Below, one piece after another: positions 8,303-15,959 of a stretch of 64,000 nucleotides of DNA. The stretch's first letter is position 1, and every line of letters begins with the position of its first letter. Both the position numbers and the translations under genes were made by a program. A model generated the notes under the pieces. It was not told the DNA's origin, ran no database searches, and saw nothing but the letters and a program-made list of their open reading frames with translations. The stretch comes from Bergeyella sp. (lineage in GTDB: Bacteria > Bacteroidota > Bacteroidia > Flavobacteriales > Weeksellaceae). The stretch lies in the NCBI GenBank assembly GCA_030263285.1, contig SZYB01000001.1, positions 248,001-312,000 of the forward strand, in the 5' to 3' direction.

Positions 8303-9595
8303 ATGAGTAATATATCAACATTAATCAATGGTTTACACACCATGTCTAATGAAATGGGTATCCTATATCATGTAGTGAAATTACCCAGACTAAATAAAGA
8401 CCCAATGCAAGTTAATTATGGTGTTTGGCCCTCTGATACTTTATATTTATCGGGTGAAAAATACGGTGGAAGGAGTGCTGGTTGTGGAGATAATTGGGGA
8501 GAGGCTATTTTGGGTACTATTGGGGAAACCTTGGAGAGATATGCCCCTGCTTTTTATAATATAAAAGATTCAGTTTTTTCATCACATAAAAATCTCGAAA
8601 AACACGCAATAAATCCTCAAGAATTTGCTTTATTTCATGATAAACAACATGAAGATAAAAGGTTTAGGATTCAAAAGTTTACAGAAGATATAGAAATTTC
8701 TTGGTTTCCAACAATTGATTTAACAAATGGTAAGGAAACCTGGTTGCCCGCACAACTTATTTATTTACCATTCAATTATGACAAGCAATATATTACAGCA
8801 AATACTTCAACAGGTTTAGCTGCTCATACTAATTATTATAAGGCAATACTGACTGCCTTATATGAGACAATTGAAAGAGATAGTTTTGTTATAACTTGGA
8901 TGCAGGAAATTGTATCCGAGAAAATAATCATTGATCAAGAGATACAGTCTTATATTAATAAGAAATTCCCAACTAAATACGAATGGCATTTTTTTGATAT
9001 TACTTATGATATAAATATTCCTTCGGTATTAGGTTTTTGTATTGGAGAAGCAGAATATGGTAAATTCATAGCTGTGGGTTCTTCAACAAGGCAGACCTTT
9101 GGAGAAGCAACAAAAAAAGTGATTCAGGAAATAGGACAGGCTATCCCTTATTTTAGATACTTATTAGGAGAAAAAAAGAACTGGATACCCGATGACGATT
9201 TCTCCAGAATTCAAGATTTTGAGGAGCATTCTATTTTTTATACCAAAAGACAGGATTTGTGTTATATTTTTGATAAATGGAGAAATTCAAAGCCATCTAA
9301 AAAAATTAATTTCAATGAGCCATTTACAAGAAATGATAAAGAAGAGATATTGCATATTCTTTCAATTTTGAAAAATAAAAATTATAATGTATTATTTAAA
9401 GATATAACTACTCCTGATATTCGTCAATTAGGGTTTTATAGCATCAAGATTTTTATTCCTCAGTTGACACAGCTGGCAGGTTCGTATCCGTTTTATTTTT
9501 TAGGGGGCAAAAGGCTATATGAAGTCCCTAACATATTAGGAATAAAATCTAAAGAATATGAAGAGTTAAATAAATTCCCCCATCCTTTTCCTTAA
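8303..9595 (+). CDS. YcaO-type azoline-forming cyclodehydratase
   Basis: A 430-residue YcaO enzyme. In azole biosynthesis YcaO uses ATP to phosphorylate the backbone amide while Cys or Ser side chains attack, giving thiazolines and oxazolines. The ATP/Mg-binding acidic motifs are visible: GETLERY near residues 74-80, YETIERD near 187-193 and the QEIGQ segment near 275. The protein ends FPHPFP, so its last five residues form the Pro-x-Pro-x-Pro tail that marks azoline-forming members and enters the active site. The separate ThiF-like partner upstream replaces the C domain fused or adjacent in other systems. Its context between precursor, partner and dehydrogenase is diagnostic. Confidence 0.93.
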   Translation: MSNISTLINGLHTMSNEMGILYHVVKLPRLNKDPMQVNYGVWPSDTLYLSGEKYGGRSAGCGDNWGEAILGTIGETLERYAPAFYNIKDSVFSSHKNLEKHAINPQEFALFHDKQHEDKRFRIQKFTEDIEISWFPTIDLTNGKETWLPAQLIYLPFNYDKQYITANTSTGLAAHTNYYKAILTALYETIERDSFVITWMQEIVSEKIIIDQEIQSYINKKFPTKYEWHFFDITYDINIPSVLGFCIGEAEYGKFIAVGSSTRQTFGEATKKVIQEIGQAIPYFRYLLGEKKNWIPDDDFSRIQDFEEHSIFYTKRQDLCYIFDKWRNSKPSKKINFNEPFTRNDKEEILHILSILKNKNYNVLFKDITTPDIRQLGFYSIKIFIPQLTQLAGSYPFYFLGGKRLYEVPNILGIKSKEYEELNKFPHPFP

Positions 9596-9607
9596 ATTAC
9601 GGGTATT

Positions 9608-10486
9608 ATGATAATGAAAAAGCTAAAACAGCGGTATAGCCAAAAGGATGGTTCTATGTATGGTGAAAGAAACATTCAAGAATCTTTGGCCATGTTGTAT
9701 CACGAGAATAGTAAATTCACGGATTATACTATACGTGAGCAGGGTGGAAAAATCGCAGCATTTAATAATCCATATGTGGCTGAACGCTCAGCTCAGCCAT
9801 TTAAATGTTATCCCAACCACGAAATTATAGATTTAAATGATTACGTCAAGTTAAAAAATAATTCAAATCTATTTCAGGTGTTAAATCGACGAAGAAGCAA
9901 TAGAAACTTTGATGAAAATTATAAAATTTCATTATTCGAGATTTCAAACCTATTATATCAATCTTATGGTGTGACAAAGAAGGCAAAAATTAGTGAATCT
10001 GATGTAGAGGGGCATATAGGTTTTCGTAATGTACCATCCGGAGGTGGATTATACCCGCTTGAAGTATATATTGTGTTGTTCAATAGCCATATTGAAAATG
10101 GATTATATCATTATAGACCTGATATTAACGCACTTGAATTATTAAAAATTGGTGATTTCTCAGAAGATTTAAATAAGATCATTCAAGCAGAGCCTTATGT
10201 AAATATGAAATCAGGGTCTTGTATTATATTAACAACCGGAATCATTGAGCGATTGATTATAAAATATGGTGATCGGGGTTATAGATTTTTAATGCAAGAG
10301 GTTGGCTTTGTTGCACAGACTATATCATTATTAGCCGAGGCTTTACACTTAGGTTCTTGTATGTTAGGAGGATATCATGACGACAAGGTGAATGAGTTTC
10401 TCGAAATTGACGGTGTTTTTGAAACCATCAACAATATTATTGTCATCGGGAAGAGAAATGAAAATTTAAATCGTGAATATGAGTAG
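9608..10486 (+). CDS. SagB-type FMN-dependent azoline dehydrogenase
   Basis: A 292-residue nitroreductase-fold protein. SagB-type enzymes oxidise azolines to aromatic thiazoles and oxazoles using FMN. The family pattern is clear: RRRSNRNF near residue 95 for the FMN phosphate, VPSGGGLYPLEVY near 141-153, an NGLYHYRPD segment near 165 and an EVGFVAQ helix near 237. It starts 12 bases after the YcaO stop and overlaps the next gene by eight bases. Two ATGs (9608 and 9614) are possible. Its presence implies that the product carries oxidised, aromatic heterocycles. Confidence 0.9.
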   Translation: MIMKKLKQRYSQKDGSMYGERNIQESLAMLYHENSKFTDYTIREQGGKIAAFNNPYVAERSAQPFKCYPNHEIIDLNDYVKLKNNSNLFQVLNRRRSNRNFDENYKISLFEISNLLYQSYGVTKKAKISESDVEGHIGFRNVPSGGGLYPLEVYIVLFNSHIENGLYHYRPDINALELLKIGDFSEDLNKIIQAEPYVNMKSGSCIILTTGIIERLIIKYGDRGYRFLMQEVGFVAQTISLLAEALHLGSCMLGGYHDDKVNEFLEIDGVFETINNIIVIGKRNENLNREYE

Positions 10487-11348
10487 TACCGTACTATCAT
10501 TAAAAAATATATCCTATAAGGTAAATAATAAGAGTATATTAGACAATATACATTTAACGGTTAATACCGGTGATTCATTTTCTTTAATAGGCAAAAATGG
10601 TGCAGGAAAAACAACGCTCTTCGAAATTATATTAAACGACATAAAGCCCTCCAGCGGTGAAGTGAATTTTAGTAACGAAATAGGTCGTAACTTTAAGAAT
10701 ACAGGTATTGTTTATGACCATTTACCTCTTTTTCCATTGATGAAAGTTAGGGAAATTATTGATTACTTTTCTTCATTGTATCGTATCAAACCTGCAAATA
10801 TTCCTTTAAAGTATTTTGAAATATTTGGGCTAAATGAAATATTGAATTCATTTATTAATACTCTTTCTCAGGGCGAACGAAAAAAAGTAGGATTGTTTCT
10901 GTCCATTATTCATCATCCTAAATTTCTTATTCTTGATGAACCTTTTTCCAATATAGACCCAACGGTGATTGATAGTATTTGGGAAATACTAAAGGAAAAC
11001 AATAGAACTATTTTATTTACGACTCATAATTGGAACGAGGTTATGCATGTGGCTACGAAAATAGCATTTCTCCACAAAGGAGCGATCGTTCTGCCCTCTA
11101 CTACACCGGAGATGGTTTTAAAATCATTGCCCCAACTCAAAAAAATAATCACAGAGTATAATGAGAATATCATTAAAAGACTAGAGTTAGAGGGTTTTGA
11201 TTTTTATATCAATGAAAATCTCCTTCATATCTTTTATAATGAAAATTCTAATTTAATTGACATTATATCAAATCAAACCCATAATTTCAGTTCTAAAGAA
11301 TGTGACATTAAAGATGCGTATTTATTTAAAATTAAAGATCATGAATAG
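10479..11348 (+). CDS. ABC transporter ATPase of the peptide operon
   Basis: A 289-residue ATPase with Walker A GKNGAGKTT near residue 37, signature LSQGERKK near 129, Walker B FLILDEPFSNIDP near 150 and TTHNW as H-loop near 181. It corresponds to SagG-type exporters that pump the mature peptide out of the cell and often give self-resistance. The ATG at 10479 overlaps the dehydrogenase stop by eight bases; a GTG two codons upstream is also in frame. The C-terminal 70 residues form an extension seen in exporters of the CcmA/DrrA class. It pairs with the permease that follows. Confidence 0.88.
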   Translation: MSSTVLSLKNISYKVNNKSILDNIHLTVNTGDSFSLIGKNGAGKTTLFEIILNDIKPSSGEVNFSNEIGRNFKNTGIVYDHLPLFPLMKVREIIDYFSSLYRIKPANIPLKYFEIFGLNEILNSFINTLSQGERKKVGLFLSIIHHPKFLILDEPFSNIDPTVIDSIWEILKENNRTILFTTHNWNEVMHVATKIAFLHKGAIVLPSTTPEMVLKSLPQLKKIITEYNENIIKRLELEGFDFYINENLLHIFYNENSNLIDIISNQTHNFSSKECDIKDAYLFKIKDHE

Positions 11349-12060
11349 TTGGGTTATCTTATTAAAGTCCATAAAATACCAAATCCTTATTTATTTAAGG
11401 ATTAGGCAAGCGGTATTTTTTTCCCTCGTTTTCCCTGTTTTTTTATTTATCATCTTTGGAAATATATGGGGTGCAAGTCCGGATTATATCCCTTTTTTAC
11501 TTTCGGGAATCATCGGTATGTCCATAGCCAGTGAAGGTCTATTTGCTATTGGTACCGTGATTAGAGAATATTATACCAATGGTTTAATTAAGTATTTCCG
11601 AAAACTTCCATTTAATATATTATTGCATTTTGCAGGATTGATAGTAAGTAGGATCATGTCTTTACTATTTACCCTTTTAATACTCTGTATAATTTCTTAT
11701 TTGTTTTTTGGATCTAAACCGTCTGCTAATGATTTTATTCACTATACCATAGGAACAATCATTGGACTAAGCATCTTTTCATTCATAGGTCTTTGTTTAT
11801 CATTTTCGGGAATTAAAGGTGGAGCCGATAAAGGGTTGTCAAATCTAATTTACTTTATTATGTTGTTCACTAGTATGGCCTTTTACCCGGTAAAATCATT
11901 TAACAAGACAATAGGTACAATAGGAGACTATTTACCTTTAAACCCCGTTCTCAATATCTTAAGAAACGAGGCTGTAAATTATCCTGTTCTTTTATTTTGG
12001 TTATTATTTCCAATGTTTATATTCTATATGATTTTTGGTAGAATTAAATTCAGCAGATGA
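11341..12060 (+). CDS. ABC-2 type permease of the peptide operon
   Basis: A 239-residue inner-membrane protein with about six hydrophobic segments (near 20-45, 52-75, 92-125, 135-160, 165-190 and 212-235), typical for ABC-2 exporters. Its ATG overlaps the stop of the ATPase gene by eight bases, indicating translational coupling. Only one permease gene is present, whereas streptolysin operons have two (SagH and SagI), so a homodimer is likely. The substrate is inferred from position to be the modified peptide. Confidence 0.83.
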   Translation: MNSWVILLKSIKYQILIYLRIRQAVFFSLVFPVFLFIIFGNIWGASPDYIPFLLSGIIGMSIASEGLFAIGTVIREYYTNGLIKYFRKLPFNILLHFAGLIVSRIMSLLFTLLILCIISYLFFGSKPSANDFIHYTIGTIIGLSIFSFIGLCLSFSGIKGGADKGLSNLIYFIMLFTSMAFYPVKSFNKTIGTIGDYLPLNPVLNILRNEAVNYPVLLFWLLFPMFIFYMIFGRIKFSR

Positions 12061-12064
12061 AAAT

Positions 12065-12550
12065 ATGATATACATGCAAGCATTTATATTCTTTTTTATA
12101 TTGATGTTTTTACATGAATTAGGGCATGTAATCGCAGCTAAATATCTGGATTTGCCTATAAAAAAAATAGGATTTCAGTTCGAACCCTATCCTCATTTTT
12201 TTGTAGCAACTTCTTGGCCCAGAACAAATAGAGAAAAGTACATCTATCTTTTTGCAGGAATGTTTATCACATTCTGTTTATTTCTTTTTAGTTTGTCCTT
12301 TAATTTTTATTCTTTACCCGGTTTATATATTGCTTTTGTAGCTCAAATAGCACTGGAAACAAATCCTTTTTATTCCGATATAACCATAGCAATAGTATCC
12401 GGGAATAAAAAAATTAAACATGGGAAATCCTACGGGATGGATTATAAAAAAACATTTTTGGATTACCAGTTTAGTAAATATTGGTATCTACATTTTACTT
12501 TGTGGACCATTTCAATAATTTTATTAATTAAACTCAACTTTTTACAATGA
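12065..12550 (+). CDS. Membrane HExxH metalloprotease (M50-like), candidate leader peptidase
   Basis: A 161-residue membrane protein with four predicted helices. The first helix carries FLHELGHVIAAK, an HExxH zinc motif at residues 17-21, and a later loop has NPFYSD near 103, resembling the NPxxxxD element that supplies the third ligand in site-2-type (M50) proteases. In streptolysin operons the leader is thought to be removed by the unrelated CAAX-type membrane protease SagE, which is missing here; this gene takes its place. Cleavage after the Ala-Ala-Ala-Gly of the precursor is a reasonable guess. It starts five bases after the permease stop and overlaps the lipoprotein gene by four. Confidence 0.68.
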   Translation: MIYMQAFIFFFILMFLHELGHVIAAKYLDLPIKKIGFQFEPYPHFFVATSWPRTNREKYIYLFAGMFITFCLFLFSLSFNFYSLPGLYIAFVAQIALETNPFYSDITIAIVSGNKKIKHGKSYGMDYKKTFLDYQFSKYWYLHFTLWTISIILLIKLNFLQ

Positions 12551-13443
12551 GAGCACTATTCATCTTATTGGGGATTTCAACCCTCCAAGGCTTACAAGCA
12601 TGCAACCAGACAAAAAGTGTACAGAAAGAGGCTACAACACCCGTTGAATATAGAAGAATATTAAATAATGAAATAAGTACAAATAAAAACGGTGAATTAA
12701 AAAAAAGCACAGAAAAAGTAACCCCATCAACAGAAAGGGAAGATAATATCCCAACTAAAGAGGATACGATATTAAACCATATTCAAGAGAAAATCACCGC
12801 TGCCTGGTCTGAAGGTTTTGCTAAAAAAAGTACTCAAAAATTAAACGAAATAGAAAACCTTCTTACCAATAAGAAATCAGAAAATGAAAATCTTAAAAAT
12901 TATTGGATAGCATACATCAACTATTATAAAACCATAATGGCGATACTATTCAAAAATGAAAACTTAGGGAAAGAATCCAATAAGAAAGGAATTGAAATTT
13001 TAGAAAGAAATAGAAATAAAAACTCGGATGATTATGCCTTATTAGTACTACTTAAGGGAATGTCCTTTCCATTCTCCTCTGGTATAGAGGCTCTCAGCAT
13101 CTCCAGGGATATTAATAAGCTTATAGAAAAGGGAATTGAAACGGATAGTACCAACTTTAGAGTTTATTATGCAAAAGGAAGTGTAGATTTCTATACTCCA
13201 AAAGAATATGGGGGTGGTACCAAAGCAGAAGAAGCTTTATTAAAAGCCATTAACCTTCCCGAAAAAAATATTGGAAACTCGCAATTGCCCACATGGGGGA
13301 AAGAGGAGGCTTACGATTTAATCATTCGTCTCTATCTTAGAGAGGGTAAAAAAGAAAAGGCTAAAATCTATTTTGACAAAGCAAAGCAGCTTTTTCCCAA
13401 TAGCCGTACCCTTCAAACGCATCAGCCTAATTTTAAATCTTAA
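12547..13443 (+). CDS. TPR-like lipoprotein of the peptide operon
   Basis: A 298-residue protein with a lipoprotein signal (LQGLQAC, Cys19 as lipid site), a charged low-complexity linker to about residue 80, and then a helical domain with tetratricopeptide character. The segment around PKEYGGGTKAEEALLKAI and the last repeat, with LREGKKEKAKIYFDKAKQLFP, are clear. It is presumably periplasmic and membrane-anchored. Overlaps with both neighbours (ATGA-type with the protease, one base with the receptor gene) place it firmly in the operon. A role as adaptor between exporter and outer-membrane receptor, or in immunity, is only inference. Confidence 0.72.
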   Translation: MRALFILLGISTLQGLQACNQTKSVQKEATTPVEYRRILNNEISTNKNGELKKSTEKVTPSTEREDNIPTKEDTILNHIQEKITAAWSEGFAKKSTQKLNEIENLLTNKKSENENLKNYWIAYINYYKTIMAILFKNENLGKESNKKGIEILERNRNKNSDDYALLVLLKGMSFPFSSGIEALSISRDINKLIEKGIETDSTNFRVYYAKGSVDFYTPKEYGGGTKAEEALLKAINLPEKNIGNSQLPTWGKEEAYDLIIRLYLREGKKEKAKIYFDKAKQLFPNSRTLQTHQPNFKS

Positions 13444-15371
13444 TGAATAAACCTCTTTTTTTTCTATTCTTATTATCATTTATATGTACCTATAGTCAAA
13501 TTAAATATGATACCACTTCTTCAAATCGAGAAATTGAAGAAGTGGTATTAATTTCGAAGGATCCAATTTCGGAGAAATTTTCAGTAAAAAAATTAGGTAA
13601 AATGGATATATACCTCAATCCGGCATCAAATGCAGATCCGTTGAGAGCGATATCAACTTTACCGGCTTCTACTAACGTGGAAGAAACGGCTAACCCAAGT
13701 TTAAGAGGGGGTAGCCCGGACAGATCCCGTGTATATTTAAATGGTTCTCCCATTGTAAATCCCGTAAGATTTGGAAGAGATAACGGTTTGGGTAATTTTT
13801 CCTTGTTTAATACCGAAATTATAGATAAGCAGTATGTTTACGCAAGCAACCCTCCTCTTACTTTTGGAAATTCAAGCGCCGGTTTAGTAGAAATAGAAAC
13901 CAACAATAAACTAAGAGAAGAGAATTTTCAAGTGTCTCTAGCTCTGTCAAATGTGGGTGCCATGTGGAACCAAAAGATTTCAGAAAATAGTTTTGTTCAA
14001 CTGTATGGTAACTACCAGTTTGATAACCCCTTTTTGGAGTTAAACAAAAACAGTGTAGGGAATCTCATTTCTTTTTCAACTTTAGATTTTGGGGCCAATA
14101 CACATATTAAGATTACGGATAAACTATCGTTTAATTCCTTTAACTATTTTATTGATGAGAAATACAATGTAGTAAACAGCACATTAAATTTTACCTCTGA
14201 TGCAATTGCCTCAAAAAATAGATTTTTTTCCGTAAATAATATAGATTATACCTCCAAGAAAACAAGGATCAGGTATGCTACCATGTTTGATTTCAGTACA
14301 TCGAATTTTACTTATGGCAATCTTAACTCCACTGTAAACAACTATCAATATTTTAATGCAATAGGGGTTAAAACTAAATATACAAGAAACTTCATCGCCC
14401 AATATGGTATAGAATCCTCCATTTATTCCAACCGATATAATGAGAAAATCCCAATCTATTACTATGCTCTTTCAGCCAACAGTCCTGTGGCGGAAAATGT
14501 AGATGATATTAATTTTTATTATATAGAACCTTATTTATATTTAAATTATGAGGTCTTGCGTAATTTTGGCGTTTCGGGCGCTATTCGCAAAAATATTTTA
14601 TGGAATAAAGGAGTTAAAAGTTTTGTTAGCTATCAACTTTCATCTCATTACGAAATAAACAATAAAAATAGATTTATTCTAAGCGGTGGAAAATATCATA
14701 GTTATACGATGCCCAATAACTATGTGAGAGATTACACCTTATTGAGTAGTGAACAACTCGCACTTGATTATTATTATGAAAGTAAAAAGATAAATATATC
14801 AAGTGCTATTTATTATAAAGATGATAAAGGTAATTTTAGGTTGAATAATTTTGAACGATATGATAAAATAAAAACCTTCGGCTTTGAGTTAAATCTTAAC
14901 CTTCCTATTTATAAAAATTTTAGATTGGATGTTTCAAATTCTTATGTACACCAAAAACAATTTATTTCGGATACAGAATATAATACAGCATTGAATTTAA
15001 AATATTTTATAAAGACTCAACTAATATATAACAACCCTCACCTATTTAATTGCTCTTTGCTTTTTACTACTCGACCAGGAAACAATTATACATCAGTTCA
15101 TAGTGCTTCTTTTAACTCAAATGCCAATGATTATGAGCCTAGTTTGAATTTACCTTTTGCTTCCACTTTTTCAGATTATAACAGATTTGACTTTTCAATC
15201 AGCAAACTTGTCCCGTTAAAAAAATCCTATATAATTGCATTTGCCTCTGTAAACAATATTTTTGATAAAAAAAATCAATCATCCGTTTATTATAATAAAA
15301 ACTACACAAAAAAGCTATTTAATTATTTTCAAAGAAGAATATTGTACTTTGGTATGCAATTAAGATTTTGA
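13443..15371 (+). CDS. TonB-dependent receptor-like outer-membrane protein of the peptide operon
   Basis: A 642-residue outer-membrane protein with a signal peptide of about 19 residues. A plug-like domain follows (residues about 30-160, with TLPASTNVEETANPSLRGG and a SAGLVEIET block), then a beta barrel rich in aromatic strands, ending in RRILYFGMQLRF with a terminal Phe as required for BAM insertion. It has no CarboxypepD repeat, is shorter than SusC proteins and has no SusD partner. It is the last gene, joined to the lipoprotein gene by a one-base overlap. It may let the modified peptide cross the outer membrane in either direction. Its low GC content matches the rest of the island. Confidence 0.82.
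   Translation: MNKPLFFLFLLSFICTYSQIKYDTTSSNREIEEVVLISKDPISEKFSVKKLGKMDIYLNPASNADPLRAISTLPASTNVEETANPSLRGGSPDRSRVYLNGSPIVNPVRFGRDNGLGNFSLFNTEIIDKQYVYASNPPLTFGNSSAGLVEIETNNKLREENFQVSLALSNVGAMWNQKISENSFVQLYGNYQFDNPFLELNKNSVGNLISFSTLDFGANTHIKITDKLSFNSFNYFIDEKYNVVNSTLNFTSDAIASKNRFFSVNNIDYTSKKTRIRYATMFDFSTSNFTYGNLNSTVNNYQYFNAIGVKTKYTRNFIAQYGIESSIYSNRYNEKIPIYYYALSANSPVAENVDDINFYYIEPYLYLNYEVLRNFGVSGAIRKNILWNKGVKSFVSYQLSSHYEINNKNRFILSGGKYHSYTMPNNYVRDYTLLSSEQLALDYYYESKKINISSAIYYKDDKGNFRLNNFERYDKIKTFGFELNLNLPIYKNFRLDVSNSYVHQKQFISDTEYNTALNLKYFIKTQLIYNNPHLFNCSLLFTTRPGNNYTSVHSASFNSNANDYEPSLNLPFASTFSDYNRFDFSISKLVPLKKSYIIAFASVNNIFDKKNQSSVYYNKNYTKKLFNYFQRRILYFGMQLRF
13510..13548. repeat. Perfect 15-base inverted repeat inside the receptor gene
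   Basis: ATACCACTTCTTCAA at 13510-13524 is exactly complementary to 13534-13548, with a nine-base loop, in codons 23-36 of the receptor gene. The encoded peptide (TTSSNREIEEVV) lies just after the signal peptide. Such a stem should form in the mRNA close to the ribosome start region. Confidence 0.8.
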
Positions 15372-15484
15372 ACTTGTCTAAAATTTTCTAATCAAGATAT
15401 AACAAAAAGCGATTAAATTGTGCACAGAGAAATCAGGGGGTCAGCCTTTCCTATTTAAGATTTGTGTAAACCAATGTGCTACAA
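15372..15484. other. Gap after the peptide operon
   Basis: No gene or clear plus-strand terminator is visible directly after the receptor stop codon. The stretch includes a GTGCACAGAGAAATCAGGGGG segment but no convincing structure. It leads into the tRNA-derived fragment. Confidence 0.35.
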
Positions 15485-15515
15485 CAAAAAAGAGTTACAG
15501 TTTTATTTCTGTAGC
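15485..15515 (-). terminator. Terminator following the tRNA-Asn fragment
   Basis: Read on the minus strand, GCTACAG and CTGTAAC form a seven-pair stem (one G-U pair) around an eight-base loop, followed by TCTTTTTT. The hairpin sits 15 bases beyond the 3' end of the tRNA-Asn fragment, where a tRNA terminator would be, so the fragment seems to have arrived together with its downstream flank. Confidence 0.55.
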
Positions 15516-15529
15516 CCTTTGATTTTAAA

Positions 15530-15573
15530 GCGACCCTGCTGGGCTCGAACCAGCGACCCTCTGATTAACAGTC
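15530..15573 (-). pseudogene. 3' half of a tRNA-Asn(GTT) gene, likely attachment-site remnant
   Basis: On the minus strand the sequence contains the anticodon loop CTGTTAA (anticodon GTT), then TCAGA, a variable loop, a perfect T-arm (GCTGG TTCGAGC CCAGC) and the 3' acceptor strand. Everything 5' of the anticodon stem is missing and replaced by AT-rich sequence, so it cannot fold as a tRNA. Integrative elements that use the 3' end of a tRNA gene leave exactly such fragments. No integrase gene is present in the window. Confidence 0.75.
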
Positions 15574-15751
15574 TGTTTTTATACATTTCATTACAATTAT
15601 AGAATATTTTATTTTTTATTGTAAATCAGCCAGTTATATAATTTTTACATTTGCTTTTTGTTTATACTATTTTATTTGTAGACCACATGTTCGTGAAATC
15701 TATGAAATAAAATTACAAAATACTAACCTATAACTTTATTCTGGCTCCTAA

Positions 15752-15880
15752 GAGGAATGCAATATTCCCTTGGGATATAACGTAGGATACAGTTTCATCG
15801 GGAAAATAGACAGTTTCACCGACTTTCGTTCCAAAGTAAAGCCAAAACTGTGCATGCCACCATCAGCCTCTAAACCATAA
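15752..15880 (+). pseudogene. Decayed, internally deleted second copy of the AcpH-like gene
   Basis: Bases 15752-15838 align with 6068-6152 of the intact AcpH-like gene (the GIRHGIQLHREIDNFTDMHPK region), and 15839-15880 align with its last codons and stop (6525-6565); the roughly 370 bases between are deleted. Identity is roughly 80 percent by eye, with frame-breaking changes, so the copy is old or came from a related genome. It lies at the right end of the island while the intact gene lies at the left end. Confidence 0.8.
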
Positions 15881-15918
15881 AATACCGCTGTTTTACAATA
15901 GGCAAAAACAGCGGTATT
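15881..15918 (-). terminator. Strong terminator hairpin after the DUF4374 gene
   Basis: AATACCGCTGTTTT (15881-15894) and AAAACAGCGGTATT (15905-15918) form a perfect 14-base stem with a ten-base loop; on the minus strand a TTTTATGG tract follows. It lies 41 bases beyond the stop codon of the minus-strand DUF4374 gene. Related but imperfect sequence follows the intact AcpH-like gene, so the hairpin is part of the duplicated flank. Confidence 0.75.
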
Positions 15919-15959
15919 CATGTACATCAGAAGTTTTCTCCACTTCCGGATGTATTAGG

